DNA from: Reticulitermes speratus
Lineage: Eukaryota > Arthropoda > Insecta > Blattodea > Rhinotermitidae
Direction of reading: 5' to 3'
Length of the DNA: 64,000 bases
Assembly (NCBI GenBank): GCA_021186555.1
Contig: JAJKFL010000006.1
Location: forward strand, 35,151,478 to 35,215,477
The notes below the pieces were generated by a model. It saw nothing but the letters and a program-made list of their open reading frames with translations. It made no database searches and was not told where the DNA came from. Positions 23,064-34,770 of this stretch are shown here, one piece after another (positions within the stretch are counted from its first letter, which is position 1; each line of letters starts with the position of its first letter). The position numbers and the translations under genes are program-made.

Positions 23064-23296
23064 ATTGTCGTTAGAACTGCATATATTAAAACGTCGTTTT
23101 CATTGGTTCACTTTTAGGCAAGGTTTTTCACTTTTTCATGTTTGGTATGCACAGACACTATTTGTTATTCATACTAAACTAATATGTTAACGTTGATGCA
23201 TGGTACTGGTTTATCTTGTTCATTAGGTCGTATTTTTCATGGTGTAGGCTGTATTGTTTGTGTGTGCGTCTGATGCTGTATTATGTTTAACGACAA

Positions 23297-23344
23297 TAAA
23301 CCCCTGAAGATGGCTCTATAGGGCCGAAACATATGTCGGGTTTT
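23297..23344 (+). ncRNA. hammerhead ribozyme-like motif 5b
   Basis: Twin of 5a with one base missing from stem II (GGCUCUAUAGGGCC); core bases and GUC triplet intact. Confidence 0.72.
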
Positions 23345-23470
23345 AAAAAGTTTTTAAATATTTTTAAAAAACTATACAGTTTTTTAAATAAAGTTGCATC
23401 CAGTTGGTGTATGTAAATAGTGACTGTGAAAAGATGCACGGTGATTACAGAATAAAGTTTAGGGTAAAAA

Positions 23471-24606
23471 TTTCGGTATGGTTTCCAAAGTTACGGTCAG
23501 CGCTTTAAATTATCTGCACTCTGGTCTTTCATCATCATTTAAAAGCGCTGATTCTGCTGATTTCTGTAATTGCTGGCCCACGAATATACCCTCTTTAGAT
23601 TTTCGCCTCGATGATCCGTAGAATTAAGGTTCAGGTAGAGAAACAGACTGCCATTTTGATCTTTCTTTTTTCTTCTTTAATTCCTCCAATCGCTCGACAG
23701 CCCCTTGGTGGCCTAGGCCTCCTCATTTTTTTAGGCTTCACGATCACACATTTTGATCCATAGCTTAACAAAAATTCCATGAAGGCAAGTTTAATGTCTA
23801 GAGAGGATAAGAAAGATTTTTTTCTGAATTAAACATAGGTCGTCTGGTGAAATTCGTTTTGCACTCGAATCAGTGTCTTTCAAATATCCTTTCTATCCTC
23901 TACTCGGCTGTCCAGTTCACAGAGTAAATAACGGAAGAATTTCGTAGAACAGAGCTGTAAAGCAGGCAGAAATGCCGTCTCGTGTAAGTCTCCATACATA
24001 TGCAAAAGAAAAATGTTTATCATATTGGATATGTGTCACAGAGTTCTGTGTATTGTGTAATTTATTCATATAAACGACATGTGTACTGGAACTGAAGGGT
24101 ATTTATTTCCATTATGGAGCAACACGGCTTTCAGTCTCAGCTTCGAGGATTCGATAACTGGGAACCATTCGTTAAGACCGTTTTGTTAGTGAAGGGCTGC
24201 AATGAAGGAGTCCACAATATTAATTACATTAAACTAATTTCGTGAGAGAAAATGGAAGAAGTTGTTTTGGCATTTGAGAATGAAGACATTTTATTGACCT
24301 TTTGTAGAATATTCCAAAGTTTCAAACTATAAGCCGAATTTTGATGGACTTTTCGAATCATTCAGACCACGGAAAAGATCTGACACTGAACCATATTAAT
24401 CTTGCTTATTACATTTTCAACATCCCCGTTAAATATTTCTGGTGGCCCTGTCAGTGGCAAATATTCACTGTATAAGGCAGACCTCATAGGTTCTGGCAAA
24501 TTGTGTTATTATGCTGTGTGTAGTCTTTGCAATAATTCTGTCTTTCTTCTTTAGTCGAATTCTTCTAAATGCTCATTGCAGGTGTAGAGGGTTATTGTTG
24601 AACTTG
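23471..24606. other. unassigned DNA with a SINE A 3' scrap
   Basis: 23690-23765 (ggtggcctaggcctcctcat, aggcttcacgatcacac) is the reversed 3' end of SINE A. The rest shows nothing I can name. Confidence 0.5.
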
Positions 24607-24678
24607 ATCACACTCAGTGACACACACACTCGGTAGGACTCCTGGACGAGAGATCGGCCCTGTCGCAGAGAGCAGTAA
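24607..24678 (-). repeat. SINE family A, 3' fragment
   Basis: gatcacactcagtgacacac, ggtaggactcctggacgaga, cctgtcgcagag match the reversed body of SINE A. Confidence 0.75.
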
Positions 24679-27334
24679 TTGTTTTTTATTTTACATTTGT
24701 TAAACAGAAATTAAAACTTGTCAGTTTTTCGTTCGGCTCTTCCCTTACAATCTGGCGTTTGAACAGGCCCATTTATCTAGCCTGTTAGAAGTATTAATAC
24801 GACACATATGAGGTGCCACCCTCTCTTTTTGATCCCCATATATTACCATAAAACCGAAGTTCTTATACCTTTGTGAGGGGGAGAAGTGAAACTTCGCCTT
24901 GGATATTTAACTTTTAAACTCCGCACTCTTAACAGAAGTATTTGGATGGTTGACGACAAACTGACGCGGTATTGCGGCACGAAATAAAACTTACGCTCTC
25001 GCACAAAAGGCGGAAACATTACAAATGGAAAACCATGAAGAAAACACAAGAGGTTTACTGAGCGAATTCAGGCGAATAAATTACAAATAAAAGTGAACAT
25101 GTAGCTTGTGTGACAAAGTGTGGACATGCCCTGAATATGAACAGGCACGCAACGGCGTGCAAACCCTTACAAAGCGGGTAGGCCGGGGGCGGGTCGGGAG
25201 TGAGCAAGTAACAAATCTCTCTCTATTCTAATTCCAATGTAAATCATACGTAATATAGTGTGTGTAACTCAGAAAGTGTGGGCAATAGAAAAATTCTGAT
25301 TCGTTATTCATAATCGGTGTAAAATATACATGCAGGCAAATGAAGACGTGTGTGTAACATAACTTTTATTGAACAGCATAATCTCAGGTAAATTGAAGAT
25401 ATCTGTATGCCAGAACCTTTTTGAAGAATATCAAAGCATGTAAATTGACGACACCTCTATTACATAAACTTTGTTGAAGAATATAAACGCAATAAAACAG
25501 AAGACATGTGTGACAGAATTCTTGTTGAAGAATATTTGCTATTCTCCGCAATACAGAGGCGTTTAGCAATTACCAAAAATGCTTCCTATGTTAAATACCA
25601 GGAAGAAAATCCTGCAGCTGCACCGAGGCGTGTTGGACCTGCAGCCTCGAACAATCGATAGTAAGGTTTCTTCTTTCATACCGATATAATTCCAGCCAAG
25701 ATGAAAGCATTTTCGGTTTCACAACACAGAGACAGAAAAGGAAGCTAGCTTGCACGTTGAATGCCAGCCTTAAAGTTTTCTTATACTAAATATTATTATT
25801 CAGTTTCTTCTTCTAGTGCTATTTCTAGATCTATCAATTTCAGTGCTTCTTACACAGAAGTTATGTTTCTTCTTCTTCTTCTTTTTCTTCTTTCCTTCCT
25901 TCTTATTCTTATCAATACGTGTTTTTCCTTCGCCAATTTTTCTGTCTCCCTCTACTTATGTTGCATTTATTTTTAGGCCTCTCATATTTTTATTTCCCTT
26001 CCTATTTTAAGCTACTGCTCCTTTAGATATGCTTCTTTTACTGTTTCTTTACTGAAACTTGAAGTTGAGTTGTTAGCACCTTCTGTTACGTATTCTACAA
26101 GCCCTGGTTTCCAATCTCTCCCGAAAGTCTATAAATCTGATTCTTAATTTTGTCCAGTTTCTCCATTAATATAGGCCACTACCGCGTTTCAATTCATCAC
26201 TCAAAGCCATCCTTCTGTTACAGGACCTTATATTGAATCCTGTTATTTTTGTATCAATTATCTCCCACGTACGCTAGGCCTCCCATCTTTCTCTTCTCTT
26301 TAGGTTTACCGGCAACGTTTATATTCCTATGTATGGTATTGGTATCAAGTAATGGTTCTTTATTGTAAGTTTAATGCAAATTATAAACATATTTTGCCTA
26401 TCATTTTATATACATATATATGAATACGGCAAGGCGTGCTTGCGACATAATGATCTACTGAAATATCGAATGGCTGTTTTTCAAGATAGACACTTTTAGA
26501 AAGATTATGATTCGGCATGAATAATAATCTCCTTTGTTTTCATTAATTCAATCCCAAAATGTTTTAACAAAAAAATGTAATCCTAAAACTTGATAGTGGT
26601 GCCTTTACCGAAAGCCATGATAAGTACATGAAATATGGTAGCTTCCATGTTATTCATACCGTGCATTGTCACTGATCAAACACACAATATTCAACCACCA
26701 AATGCATCTTATCTCGATAAACGTGAGTGGATCCAATATATTAAAAACAGCGATCAAATTTAGAATAAAACAAGATTTAAAATATTACATGTTAATGATT
26801 AGGGTGCATTTGTTGGTTGAGTATTGTGTGTGTTATGTTAGCTTCCATTGGCCTCCGGCGGTGGCAGCACATGATCGTAAGACGCTTGATCGAGCACTGC
26901 ATAGCAGCGGAAATTTTTGACTCTGGAAGAAATATCCTTATACACAGAATTTATTTATATTCATCAGTTTCTACCATTCCCTTCGGATTCTGTAGAAGAA
27001 GATTTTTTTTTATCAAAACCTCCTATGTCATGTCAATAAGGCTCAAGGACAGACGCTTAAAAACGTTGGAAGGTATGCAGCGCCTGTTTCTTTCTCTCTC
27101 TTTCTCTATGTGGCATTTTCCCAAGCATCTTCATTTGACAGCGTCCCTGTTGCAATTGTTGAAGGCATTGACAGCGTATAGAAAATGATAGATCAATAAC
27201 ATCAAATATTTCATATCGAAAAGTGATTTAGAGTATCAAATATATAAATAAATTGTGGTTGATTAAACTTTTATTCTTTCTGTGTGCGACTTATTCACAC
27301 AGATACAACTAGTAAAAGTAAGGTTCACTCTAGG
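24679..27334. other. unassigned DNA
   Basis: A pyrimidine-rich block at 25800-26050 (runs of ttc). Several open stretches up to 120 codons near 26.8-27.2 kb show no protein family character and low-complexity composition. No gene called. Confidence 0.4.
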
Positions 27335-27485
27335 ACGTGCCATGAAGTGCCAGAGGTGAGGTAGAGGTATATCTATACTCCTTCCTTCACCTCGACGCTA
27401 GAGGGATTTTGGTGGCTAGCGCCACGCCTGGCCGCTTTACCCCCGTGAAAGAGACCTGGTACCCATTACGGGTACCGCTAGTTTG
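27335..27485 (-). repeat. SINE 3' part, family C/D type
   Basis: Text gaggtagaggtatatctata, cttcacctcgacgctaga, ggccgctttaccccc, ggtacccattacgggtacc shares the ggtaaagcggcc and agcgcc/gtcgaggttaag blocks with 52493-52703 and the gtacctctac/ggtaccgggc blocks with 41638-41897, on the reverse strand. Confidence 0.6.
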
Positions 27486-28933
27486 TATAATTAGGGCAGC
27501 ATGTGTGATTTCTTATAGGATCTGTTGACAGATCGCGGGATTTAACGGGTACTAAGGCTTTGGCGATATTTTTGTTTGAATATGTAGAATTTATCGAAAA
27601 ATATATCTACATATCTGTATGTACATGACTATAAAATACAGTGTTTAAACAGACAGCACTTCAATAAGTATAACTTGGGCATTATGTGTCGGCCCGTCTT
27701 TACAGAAGGAGCTTCCGTCTCTTCCGCCAGAATCCTATTTCGCATGAAATTTCCCTATAATCATGTCAAGTGTGCAAGTACGCTAGTTTTTAAATAACGG
27801 GAAAATTGTTTGTCTTTACATTTATTCAGAGTCACTATTCCCTTCCGCATTTTTTCTTCACCCAAGCATTTATATCTTGCGGACAGTTTTCTTGTTATCC
27901 ACAGTCAAACAAAGCAGTCACCTACCGGTGCTAACGTCAAAATGGAATCTCCCCGATCATAAGATCCAAATCAGTCCATTTAGCTTTCGGCTTCATTGTT
28001 GTCCTGGTGTCCATATATCAATTCCCTATGTTGGGGGTAGCCACAAGTTAATACATAATTATACTGAAAATTTATTTTCAGGCCCTAATACATATTTAAA
28101 CAAGTGAAAGGATTCCCATCCATAAAGGATGCAAAAGATAATAATAGTCTTTATACATGTAACATAATTTCATGGCCTAAAATTTAGATTACTTTACAGG
28201 TTTTGTGGAATTCTGCGATTGGCTTAAAATGTATTTTCTCTTGCGTATGGGAATTGAAGATATGCTATAGGAATTACATTTCTATTTTAACTCTGGAAAC
28301 CATTTGTGCCCTTCTTACGTTGACTTCACCTTGGTGAATACTGATTGTAATGAGAACATAAGGAGAGGTTCAGCAGTTGTTTTGTTGCAGAACAAACATC
28401 GTTACAGTCAGCCTTTAACTTCTTATCGACTTGAATATTTGCGAAAAACAGGCTAAGGTTCGGATTGCAGCAAATTCTTCACCATCTGTGAGGTTTCTAA
28501 CGACTGTTTTATGCCTGCTGTACCGCATGCTTTTGTATTTTATGCCGGTAATAAAGATGTGCCTCACAAACGTTGACTCGGTTACCGTTCGGATAGAAAA
28601 TAATAATAGTCAGACATTTCTCCACGAAAAAAGCATCGCCCACACCATGAAGTTTAAATTGCCCCGCCTCAGTCTACTTAATATCACATAAAATAAGACA
28701 TATAAAATACTTTCCGCTATATTATATTGTTTAGTTTGTATACAAAGAAATATTTACTGTTCAAAATTACTTTTTAACATCTGTGGAAAAGATGCGACGA
28801 AGAATATCACACAGTGAGTTCAGAGGTTCTTCATTCGTCACGGAAGAGTAAGCGAATGCTTCTTTGAATCTCCATAATAACTGCAGTTTGACAGTTATCA
28901 AGCAGTTTTAATTACAATATGTCTAAGTGCTTT
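27486..28933. other. unassigned DNA
   Basis: No recognised gene or element. Open stretches at 27877-28107 and 28431-28691 lack any family signature. Confidence 0.4.
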
Positions 28934-29329
28934 CCAAGCGCGCACCCAAAGGGGGGTTGGAGCTGACGGGCTGCAGCCCCGCCCGAATCGAATTTTCAAA
29001 AACACAGATTTTGCTGACATGATTATAACAATGGTTTACAGCCACTGAAATCGGATTTCTGAAAAATAAAATAACAAACTTAGGAAGTAGTAGATAAGCT
29101 TAAAAACCGAACAAAGTTAGACGTTGTGATTTAAATTAGGTGAGTGAGTCATCGAATACGTAATTGTATTTATACCTACATAAATGCATTTCAAATAGTG
29201 TTACGTTTGTTATATTTATGACATGATTTTTATGACACAGCTTTTAAAAGCAAACATAAATTATATGTAGCCTCACGGGTCAGCTCCCCCCCCCCCCCGC
29301 CAATGAAATACTTTAGGTGCGCGCCTGGT
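28934..29329. mobile_element. MITE with CCAAGCGCGCACC ends
   Basis: Terminal inverted repeats ccaagcgcgcacccaaag / ctttaggtgcgcgcctgg, flanked by tgcttt at 28928-28933 and 29330-29335. About 396 bp, non-coding, with a C run at 29286-29299. A second, inverted copy lies at 12490-12893 inside the aminopeptidase intron. Confidence 0.8.
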
Positions 29330-29640
29330 GCTTTAGCATAACTTTGCACCATAGAAGTCTGTGATTCATTGATATTTGTACTGATTATGTAAGGCACATT
29401 GCTAAACCGTCACACTGCATCATAAATTATATACGAGTACACGTTCCTCATAATATTGCATACTCTAAGCAAATATTTGTAACCATATGTGCTAAACATT
29501 TCAACCTCCTTGCTCAATTAAATTTTAATTTTTGCCATTATGGACATCGACCATTGCAACACCAATGCAATACATGTAAAAGAAAAGGTAAATTTGTCCC
29601 TTTGCACTTCATGAAGGCATATAGGGAAAGTAGACGTTTA

Positions 29641-29680
29641 CATCCACGTATAGATCCACGTATAGATCCACGTATAGATC
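29641..29680. repeat. 12-bp tandem repeat, three copies
   Basis: The unit cacgtatagatc is repeated three times immediately before the head of a SINE B. Confidence 0.85.
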
Positions 29681-29957
29681 CGGTGGCGCAGCTGATCGAA
29701 GCACTGCGCTACAAGCTGGAAGGTCGCGGGTTCGATTCCCGATGGGGTCTTTGGGATTTTTCATCGACTTAATCCTTCCGGCCCCACTATGGCCCTAGAG
29801 TCTACTCAGCCTCTAACAGAAATAAGCAATGGGGATAAAGGAGGCCGGTATGTAGGGATGACAAGCTTGCCATCTTCATGTGCCAAATGTCTAGATATCC
29901 AGGAAGCCTCAACCTCCTGGAGCCCTAAGGGCCTGTATATAGGCATATGCACCAAAG
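29681..29957 (+). repeat. SINE family B
   Basis: Head ggtggcgcagctgatcgaag and B box gcgggttcgattcccga, then the family body to ggcctgtatataggc. The open frame through it is a by-product of the tRNA-like head. Confidence 0.88.
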
Positions 29958-30992
29958 GAAAAAAAAGTTGCTAGTCTCTTTAATGCTTTAATTGAAATTT
30001 GAATTTAAGATTTACAGGTTAATGATAAACTTTAACCCGTTTAATAAACAACATCTGCTGTCACAATATTTTATTGCTCTGATTTGTTTAACAAACTCAC
30101 TGACAGTTCATAGATAGAGTTTCAGCTTGTCATGTAACAAGTTTTAACGTTTTATCGTCTATTATTGTAAATGTTTTCCTAATTTTATTCGAACGACAAA
30201 TTAATATAAAGTTTTTATATTTTTCATAGGTCTGTCATTATACGAAAAGCCTGTAATGCAGCACTTAAGGACGTTAAATAATCCCGCACGACAGTCATGT
30301 TGTAACTTCTACGGATAATTGAAACAGTACTTCGCCTTGTTCAATATTTCAGTGCAAGTTCCAGTTCTGCTCTTTAACTGCTGCAAATGCTATTAATGAC
30401 CACACCCTTGCGAGGATTGAGGTTTCCGTGGCTCTAAGGTCTCCTAACTAACTCAGCGTAACAAGTCCGAATACCTGATTCCTCAAACATATAATTTCTC
30501 ACAGTCAGATTTTGGCTCTTTCACAGAACATTAATTTTGAAATATATCTGAAGGAAAATCACTAATTCCACAGCTCTGGCTTTCAAAAACAGTTGCGTTA
30601 TAGTAACCCATTTTCATTAAAAAAAACGTTTTGAGAGACAGGGCGGGTTTAAGACATTCCTGGGCACAATACAAAAATCAATTTTCGAGGTCTCACTTAT
30701 GCGTAATGATGAATTTACAGGGCAAATAGATCACTTTAAGCATTTACCTACAAAATACAATCTGATGTTAAAAGTGCCCCCGAATGGTGGGGCCACAAAG
30801 AGAGTCATGAATTGCGATAGCCTTAAGCCGGTTCTGCTTAAGAAAATGACAGTCACTCAGCTTATGCGGGTACTTTCTGCCCTTTGATCACTTCCTTACA
30901 ACCACCGGCTTAAAGATTAACTTGAATATTTTCCTCCCGTCTACGTCACGACTAGCTTTCTTTGGCAATAACATGCAGCCCACTCTGTATAA
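29958..30992. other. unassigned DNA
   Basis: AT-rich, no gene or element recognised. The short imperfect dyad gcagcccactct at 30975-30986 belongs to the Harbinger target site. Confidence 0.4.
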
Positions 30993-31613
30993 GGCTAGGC
31001 GCACACTTGCGATTTATTGCCGCCGCGACTGAAAAGTCGCAATCGCCGAAAAATATTGTGGTCCGCACACGGCGACCAAAACATCGCTAGTATATTTCAG
31101 TAATGGTATGGATTTCATCGAAAGTACTTGTGTGATTGCCTTATTACTCCGTATGAAATCCAAAAAAAGAAGCAAACGAAAACATTGGGTGCACCCACTT
31201 ATATGTCAAATTTTTTGTCATACAGAGCAGGCCGTTTTTCCAATTCAAAAATCAATTTCTCCGTGTCCAAAAAAATGTGTGATGATGAATCATCAACAGC
31301 AGATTCGTTATCAGACATAATTCAATATCAATAACAAATAATTCAAATACAATAATTTTCAATGATAGATTTCTCTCCAAGGATTGAAATGCGACTGAAC
31401 AGCGGCAGAAGCAAGTGTGTGCAGGTTCATTCCTGTCTATGTAACCCATTTTAATTCGCGACAGTCGCGTCGCTAGTAAAATAGGGCTGGTTGCATCTTT
31501 TTAATCGCTGCTTTTATTTAGTCGCATGTGCGCGCATTCCTGCTGAAAACAGTGTGTTCTATTTATGCGACTAAATAATCGCGCGACAGAAAATCGCAAG
31601 TGTGCGCCTTGCC
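30993..31613. mobile_element. PIF/Harbinger relic with TAA target duplication
   Basis: Terminal inverted repeats ggctaggcgcacacttgcga / tcgcaagtgtgcgccttgcc (one mismatch over about 22 bp) are flanked by TAA at 30990-30992 and 31614-31616, the Harbinger-type 3-bp duplication. Subterminal gcgac/gtcgc motifs recur at both ends. Inside, near 31150-31200 on the plus strand, KKRSKRKHWVHPLI resembles the N-terminal RRxxWVxPxI block of Harbinger transposases. The rest of the transposase is gone. Length 621 bp. Confidence 0.83.
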
Positions 31614-31840
31614 TAATAGAGTGGGCTGCCTTACCGGTAACATCAACACATCCTTGTTTGATCGTGATTTACTGCACACATAATACTCGTTTCCCATCAG
31701 AATCAATCATAAACATTTTATCTGTATTTTATTCTCTAATATGTGTTTTGAACCAAGTATTTTTAGAAGCTAATATTTTACACCTGTGGATTGATTCTAC
31801 GACTTCTGTAATATTTCGATATAGCTCTCCTTTGTAATGC

Positions 31841-31886
31841 ACCTCCCTGAAGATGACCACATGAGTGGCCGAAACATGTAGGAGGT
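31841..31886 (+). ncRNA. hammerhead ribozyme-like motif 6 (most canonical copy)
   Basis: Stem I ACCUCC/GGAGGU (6 bp), CUGAAGA, stem II GACCAC-AUGA-GUGGCC, GAAAC-AU-GUA. Every conserved core base is present and stem I is perfect. I see no inverted partner nearby. Confidence 0.82.
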
Positions 31887-31889
31887 AAA

Positions 31890-33169
31890 CGGTTTGTGTA
31901 ATATACTTTCATACACTTACACGCTTTTGTTGGTTTTGTTATCATATCTACTTTCTTCATGCATGGTTACGGTTAATTTAAAATCCATTTTTGAACATTT
32001 GCATTGCATGAAGAGATAGTCTTACCTCCCGAGAAGTCCAAAACACAAACTCTGAGTGACAAAGATCCATAGAAACCTGCTGACGATCTTACAGGTTTTG
32101 AAATTCTGCCGTAGACAAACTAATAAATATTACGATCAATTTTTTCTCGACAGCTGGCAGTTAGAGCCCGCCCACACGTTTACCTTGAGAAGACACACAA
32201 ATTACTGCTGCCTTCTTCGGTCTAACTATTAATGAGGATCGATAAAATAATACTCCGTGTGTTTTTCTGTGAAACCTACTTCGTTTGTAGTTCACGCCAC
32301 TGAATGTCATTACGTTCCCTGTCCTTAGATGTGTGTAACTTACCGAAATGCGCGTACAAGTTGTGTTCAAATTAACTGTATAATTATTGTATATACAACA
32401 TATATACATATATATCCGTTTTGTATTCGTGATTTTATAACTGCCGATCTGACCTCAGACAATATTTAAATTTATTTTGTTTTGATTTCTTTTATATTTA
32501 CCGGTATATAAAATAGACTTAAAATTATTTACATGGGGCGACCATATTGGGAAGAAACATAAAAGCGAGAGCAAATTTACTTCACTTCAGCGGTGATTCC
32601 GACAGTAATTTATTAAAAAACATGTCGCCTGTAAACAGAATAAATCATTTTTATTTGCACATATTACTTTGAGTCGATATGATATTGTCTCACTATTCAC
32701 ATGTCTGCTCCACCAATTCGTCAAAGAACAACAACGATCTCTGAAGCTATATTTGTCGTCTGAATTTGTGCAAACTTTAGAAATTAACGGAAGGAGACGG
32801 ATGTTCTAGTAATTCAAGAAATGTATGGACCAAAGGAAAGGTTATAAGAATGCTTCAGAGGAAAAAGTATTTATATTGTTGATGATAAATATTCCATATG
32901 AGACATTTCGATCATTGTTCTTGGACCAACTGAAAAATAAACATCGAGAAAATTACACCACAGACGAGCATAAGTAATAGAAAGAATTGGCACAACAATG
33001 GCTTAACGGCCAATATAAAACATTTTATTCTAGTGGATTTAACCTGTGAAGAACGGGAGCAAAGGCACTGTAAAAGCACAGTGATTATGTACAAAAAGTA
33101 AGTGTGTTTGTTTTTTTAGAACTTGATTTAATTACTCACTTAACTATCTTTTGCTTTATAGGCGCTTTC
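31890..33169. other. unassigned DNA
   Basis: Likely includes the rest of the element that carries the ribozyme at 31841 (gtaatatactttcatacact and on). No gene recognised. Confidence 0.4.
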
Positions 33170-33660
33170 GCAAATGTGCGAAAAGCGACTATTAGCTTTG
33201 TCATGTCTGTCTGTCCGTCCGTCACTCCTCCCGCCCGCATGGAACAACTCGGCTCCCACTTGACATATTTTGATTAAATTTGATATTTTGCAATTCAAGT
33301 TTCATTAAATTCTGACAAGAATAACGGGTACTTTACGTGAAGACCTATGTACATTTATGATATTATCTCGCTGAATTCTTCTTAGAATGAGGAATGTTTC
33401 AGACAAAAGTTGTAGATAAAGTCAAAACACACATTTTATGGTGAATAACGTTTTTTTCGAAGATCGTGCAGTTTATGAGATAATATGAAAAAATTATGTT
33501 AGAGCCGGACAGGCCACAGATGACGATATAATACGGTGCATGCGCTTTGCATGCCAGATACGAGTAACTAAGACAAGAATACAGACACACACTCTGAATA
33601 TGTAATATTTATTGCTTTTCCACGGCAACAATGGTTACTTGAAAGCGCCTCAATGTTACG
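33170..33660. repeat. dispersed repeat, related to 57870-58290
   Basis: Shares in order: atggaac-(n)-tcggct, a run around aagacct-(n)-tacatttatga / gtgatac, tcagacaaa, a stretch before tgcagtttatgagataat / tgccgtttgcgagataat, agagccggacaggcca / agagccaggcaggtca, and tatttattgctttc. Diverged, non-coding, family not known to me. Confidence 0.6.
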
Positions 33661-34434
33661 TTATAAGTACATTGACTCTCTTGTTCATGATATGTTGATG
33701 TCACTGGTGACGTAAATGGGCAGATACGATGTAATGGATAGAGGGAGAGCAATGGCTTTCTGCCGAGAGAAAAAGTGTATAACGTCTTGTCTGGAGAGGG
33801 AAAGAAAACCCAGGATAACTCACTTACTTGTCTGTGGACCAGTAAATATGAATCATAAAATTATATTCCTCTTATACTATCCCACCTTTCCGTGTAAATA
33901 GATTGTGTTGTGTGTGGTAAACCTATTGATAGAATTTGATAGGAATAGCTTTACGCAGGGGCCTAGCTCGGGGGGGGGGGGGGGGAGACCAAGGGGCGGG
34001 AATGTGGGGGAGTGAAATAAATATTTTAAGTAAGCAACGCGAATTTTGCCTCCAGAATTTCAAATTATTATATAAAATAACAGGTAGTTCAATTAGTAAT
34101 TGTGACTGTTTCGGAAGTTCACAATTTCTGTTAGAGGTGGCCAATGTGATTATTTGCCCCGGCGCCAGAAAACCTCGCTAGGTCACTTGCTTTACGCAAT
34201 TAACAGTCAATAGAAGAGTGCAGTAAGTTAATTGATAGCGGCTACATAACCAGACATTTAAACAATACTTCTCTTCTCCTTCTTTAACATCATGTTCTTC
34301 ACTCTTTAAGGGCTTATTACAAATCAGAGTTAAGTTCTGAAATAATAAACGTTTACAGTAAATTGATGCGAGTCTTTGGACAACGCAAAGCCTGTACTTA
34401 CACAGGAAAACACAGCTGCATAAGAATTAGGTAA
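33661..34434. other. unassigned DNA with a G run
   Basis: ggcctagctcggggggg at 33961-33985 may be the end of a decayed MITE. No gene. Confidence 0.35.
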
Positions 34435-34545
34435 AAAGTCTGCATCCATATCCCAAACAGGATTCGAACACATGTTACACATTACACTCCTAACCTACGA
34501 ATAATACACGACAAGGCAGAAGACTTCCCGCGCGCAACCAAAATT
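34435..34545 (-). repeat. tRNA-like sequence, probable SINE head
   Basis: Reverse strand contains a B-box-like tgtgttcgaatcctgtttgg preceded by ttcgtaggttaggagtgtaa. The acceptor stem does not close, so it is not a functional tRNA gene. Confidence 0.4.
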
Positions 34546-34674
34546 GTCTTTGGCACTTCTACTGGGTGCCACTGGCCCACGTAGTAAAACGATTCACCAC
34601 TTAGTGCACACCACCATAAATAAAACAGATTAATCAAATTTAAACAGCAGCTGAATACTAATAAAAAGGTAAAG

Positions 34675-34770
34675 CATATCCCTACACAGGCCTGGAGAGG
34701 CCCTTAGGGTTCCAGGAGGTTGAGGCTTCCAGAATTTCTGGACAATCGGCACATGAAGATGGCAAGGATA
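34675..34770 (-). repeat. SINE family B, 3' fragment
   Basis: ccctacacaggcctggagag, ttccaggaggttgaggcttc, tctggacaatcggcacatga agatgg match the reversed 3' half of SINE B. Confidence 0.82.

Larger units (their letters stand above)
22924..23470. mobile_element. foldback element 5 with hammerhead pair, tail and flanking duplication
   Basis: Inverted arms 22945-23075 and 23290-23415 (outer ends ctatttacatacaccaactg / cagttggtgtatgtaaatag). After the right arm comes the asymmetric tail gtgaaaagatgcacggtgat and then agtttagggtaaaa, which repeats agttttagggtaaaa before the left arm. Layout: duplication, inverted dimer, tail, duplication. Confidence 0.87.

Noticed and set aside
26817..27188. 123-codon open frame on the plus strand
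   Set aside because: No family signature, no splice or promoter context, composition like surrounding non-coding DNA.
29554..29772. Open frame ending in VAQLIEALRYKLEGRGFDSR
   Set aside because: It is the translation of the SINE B tRNA-like head, a common annotation artefact.
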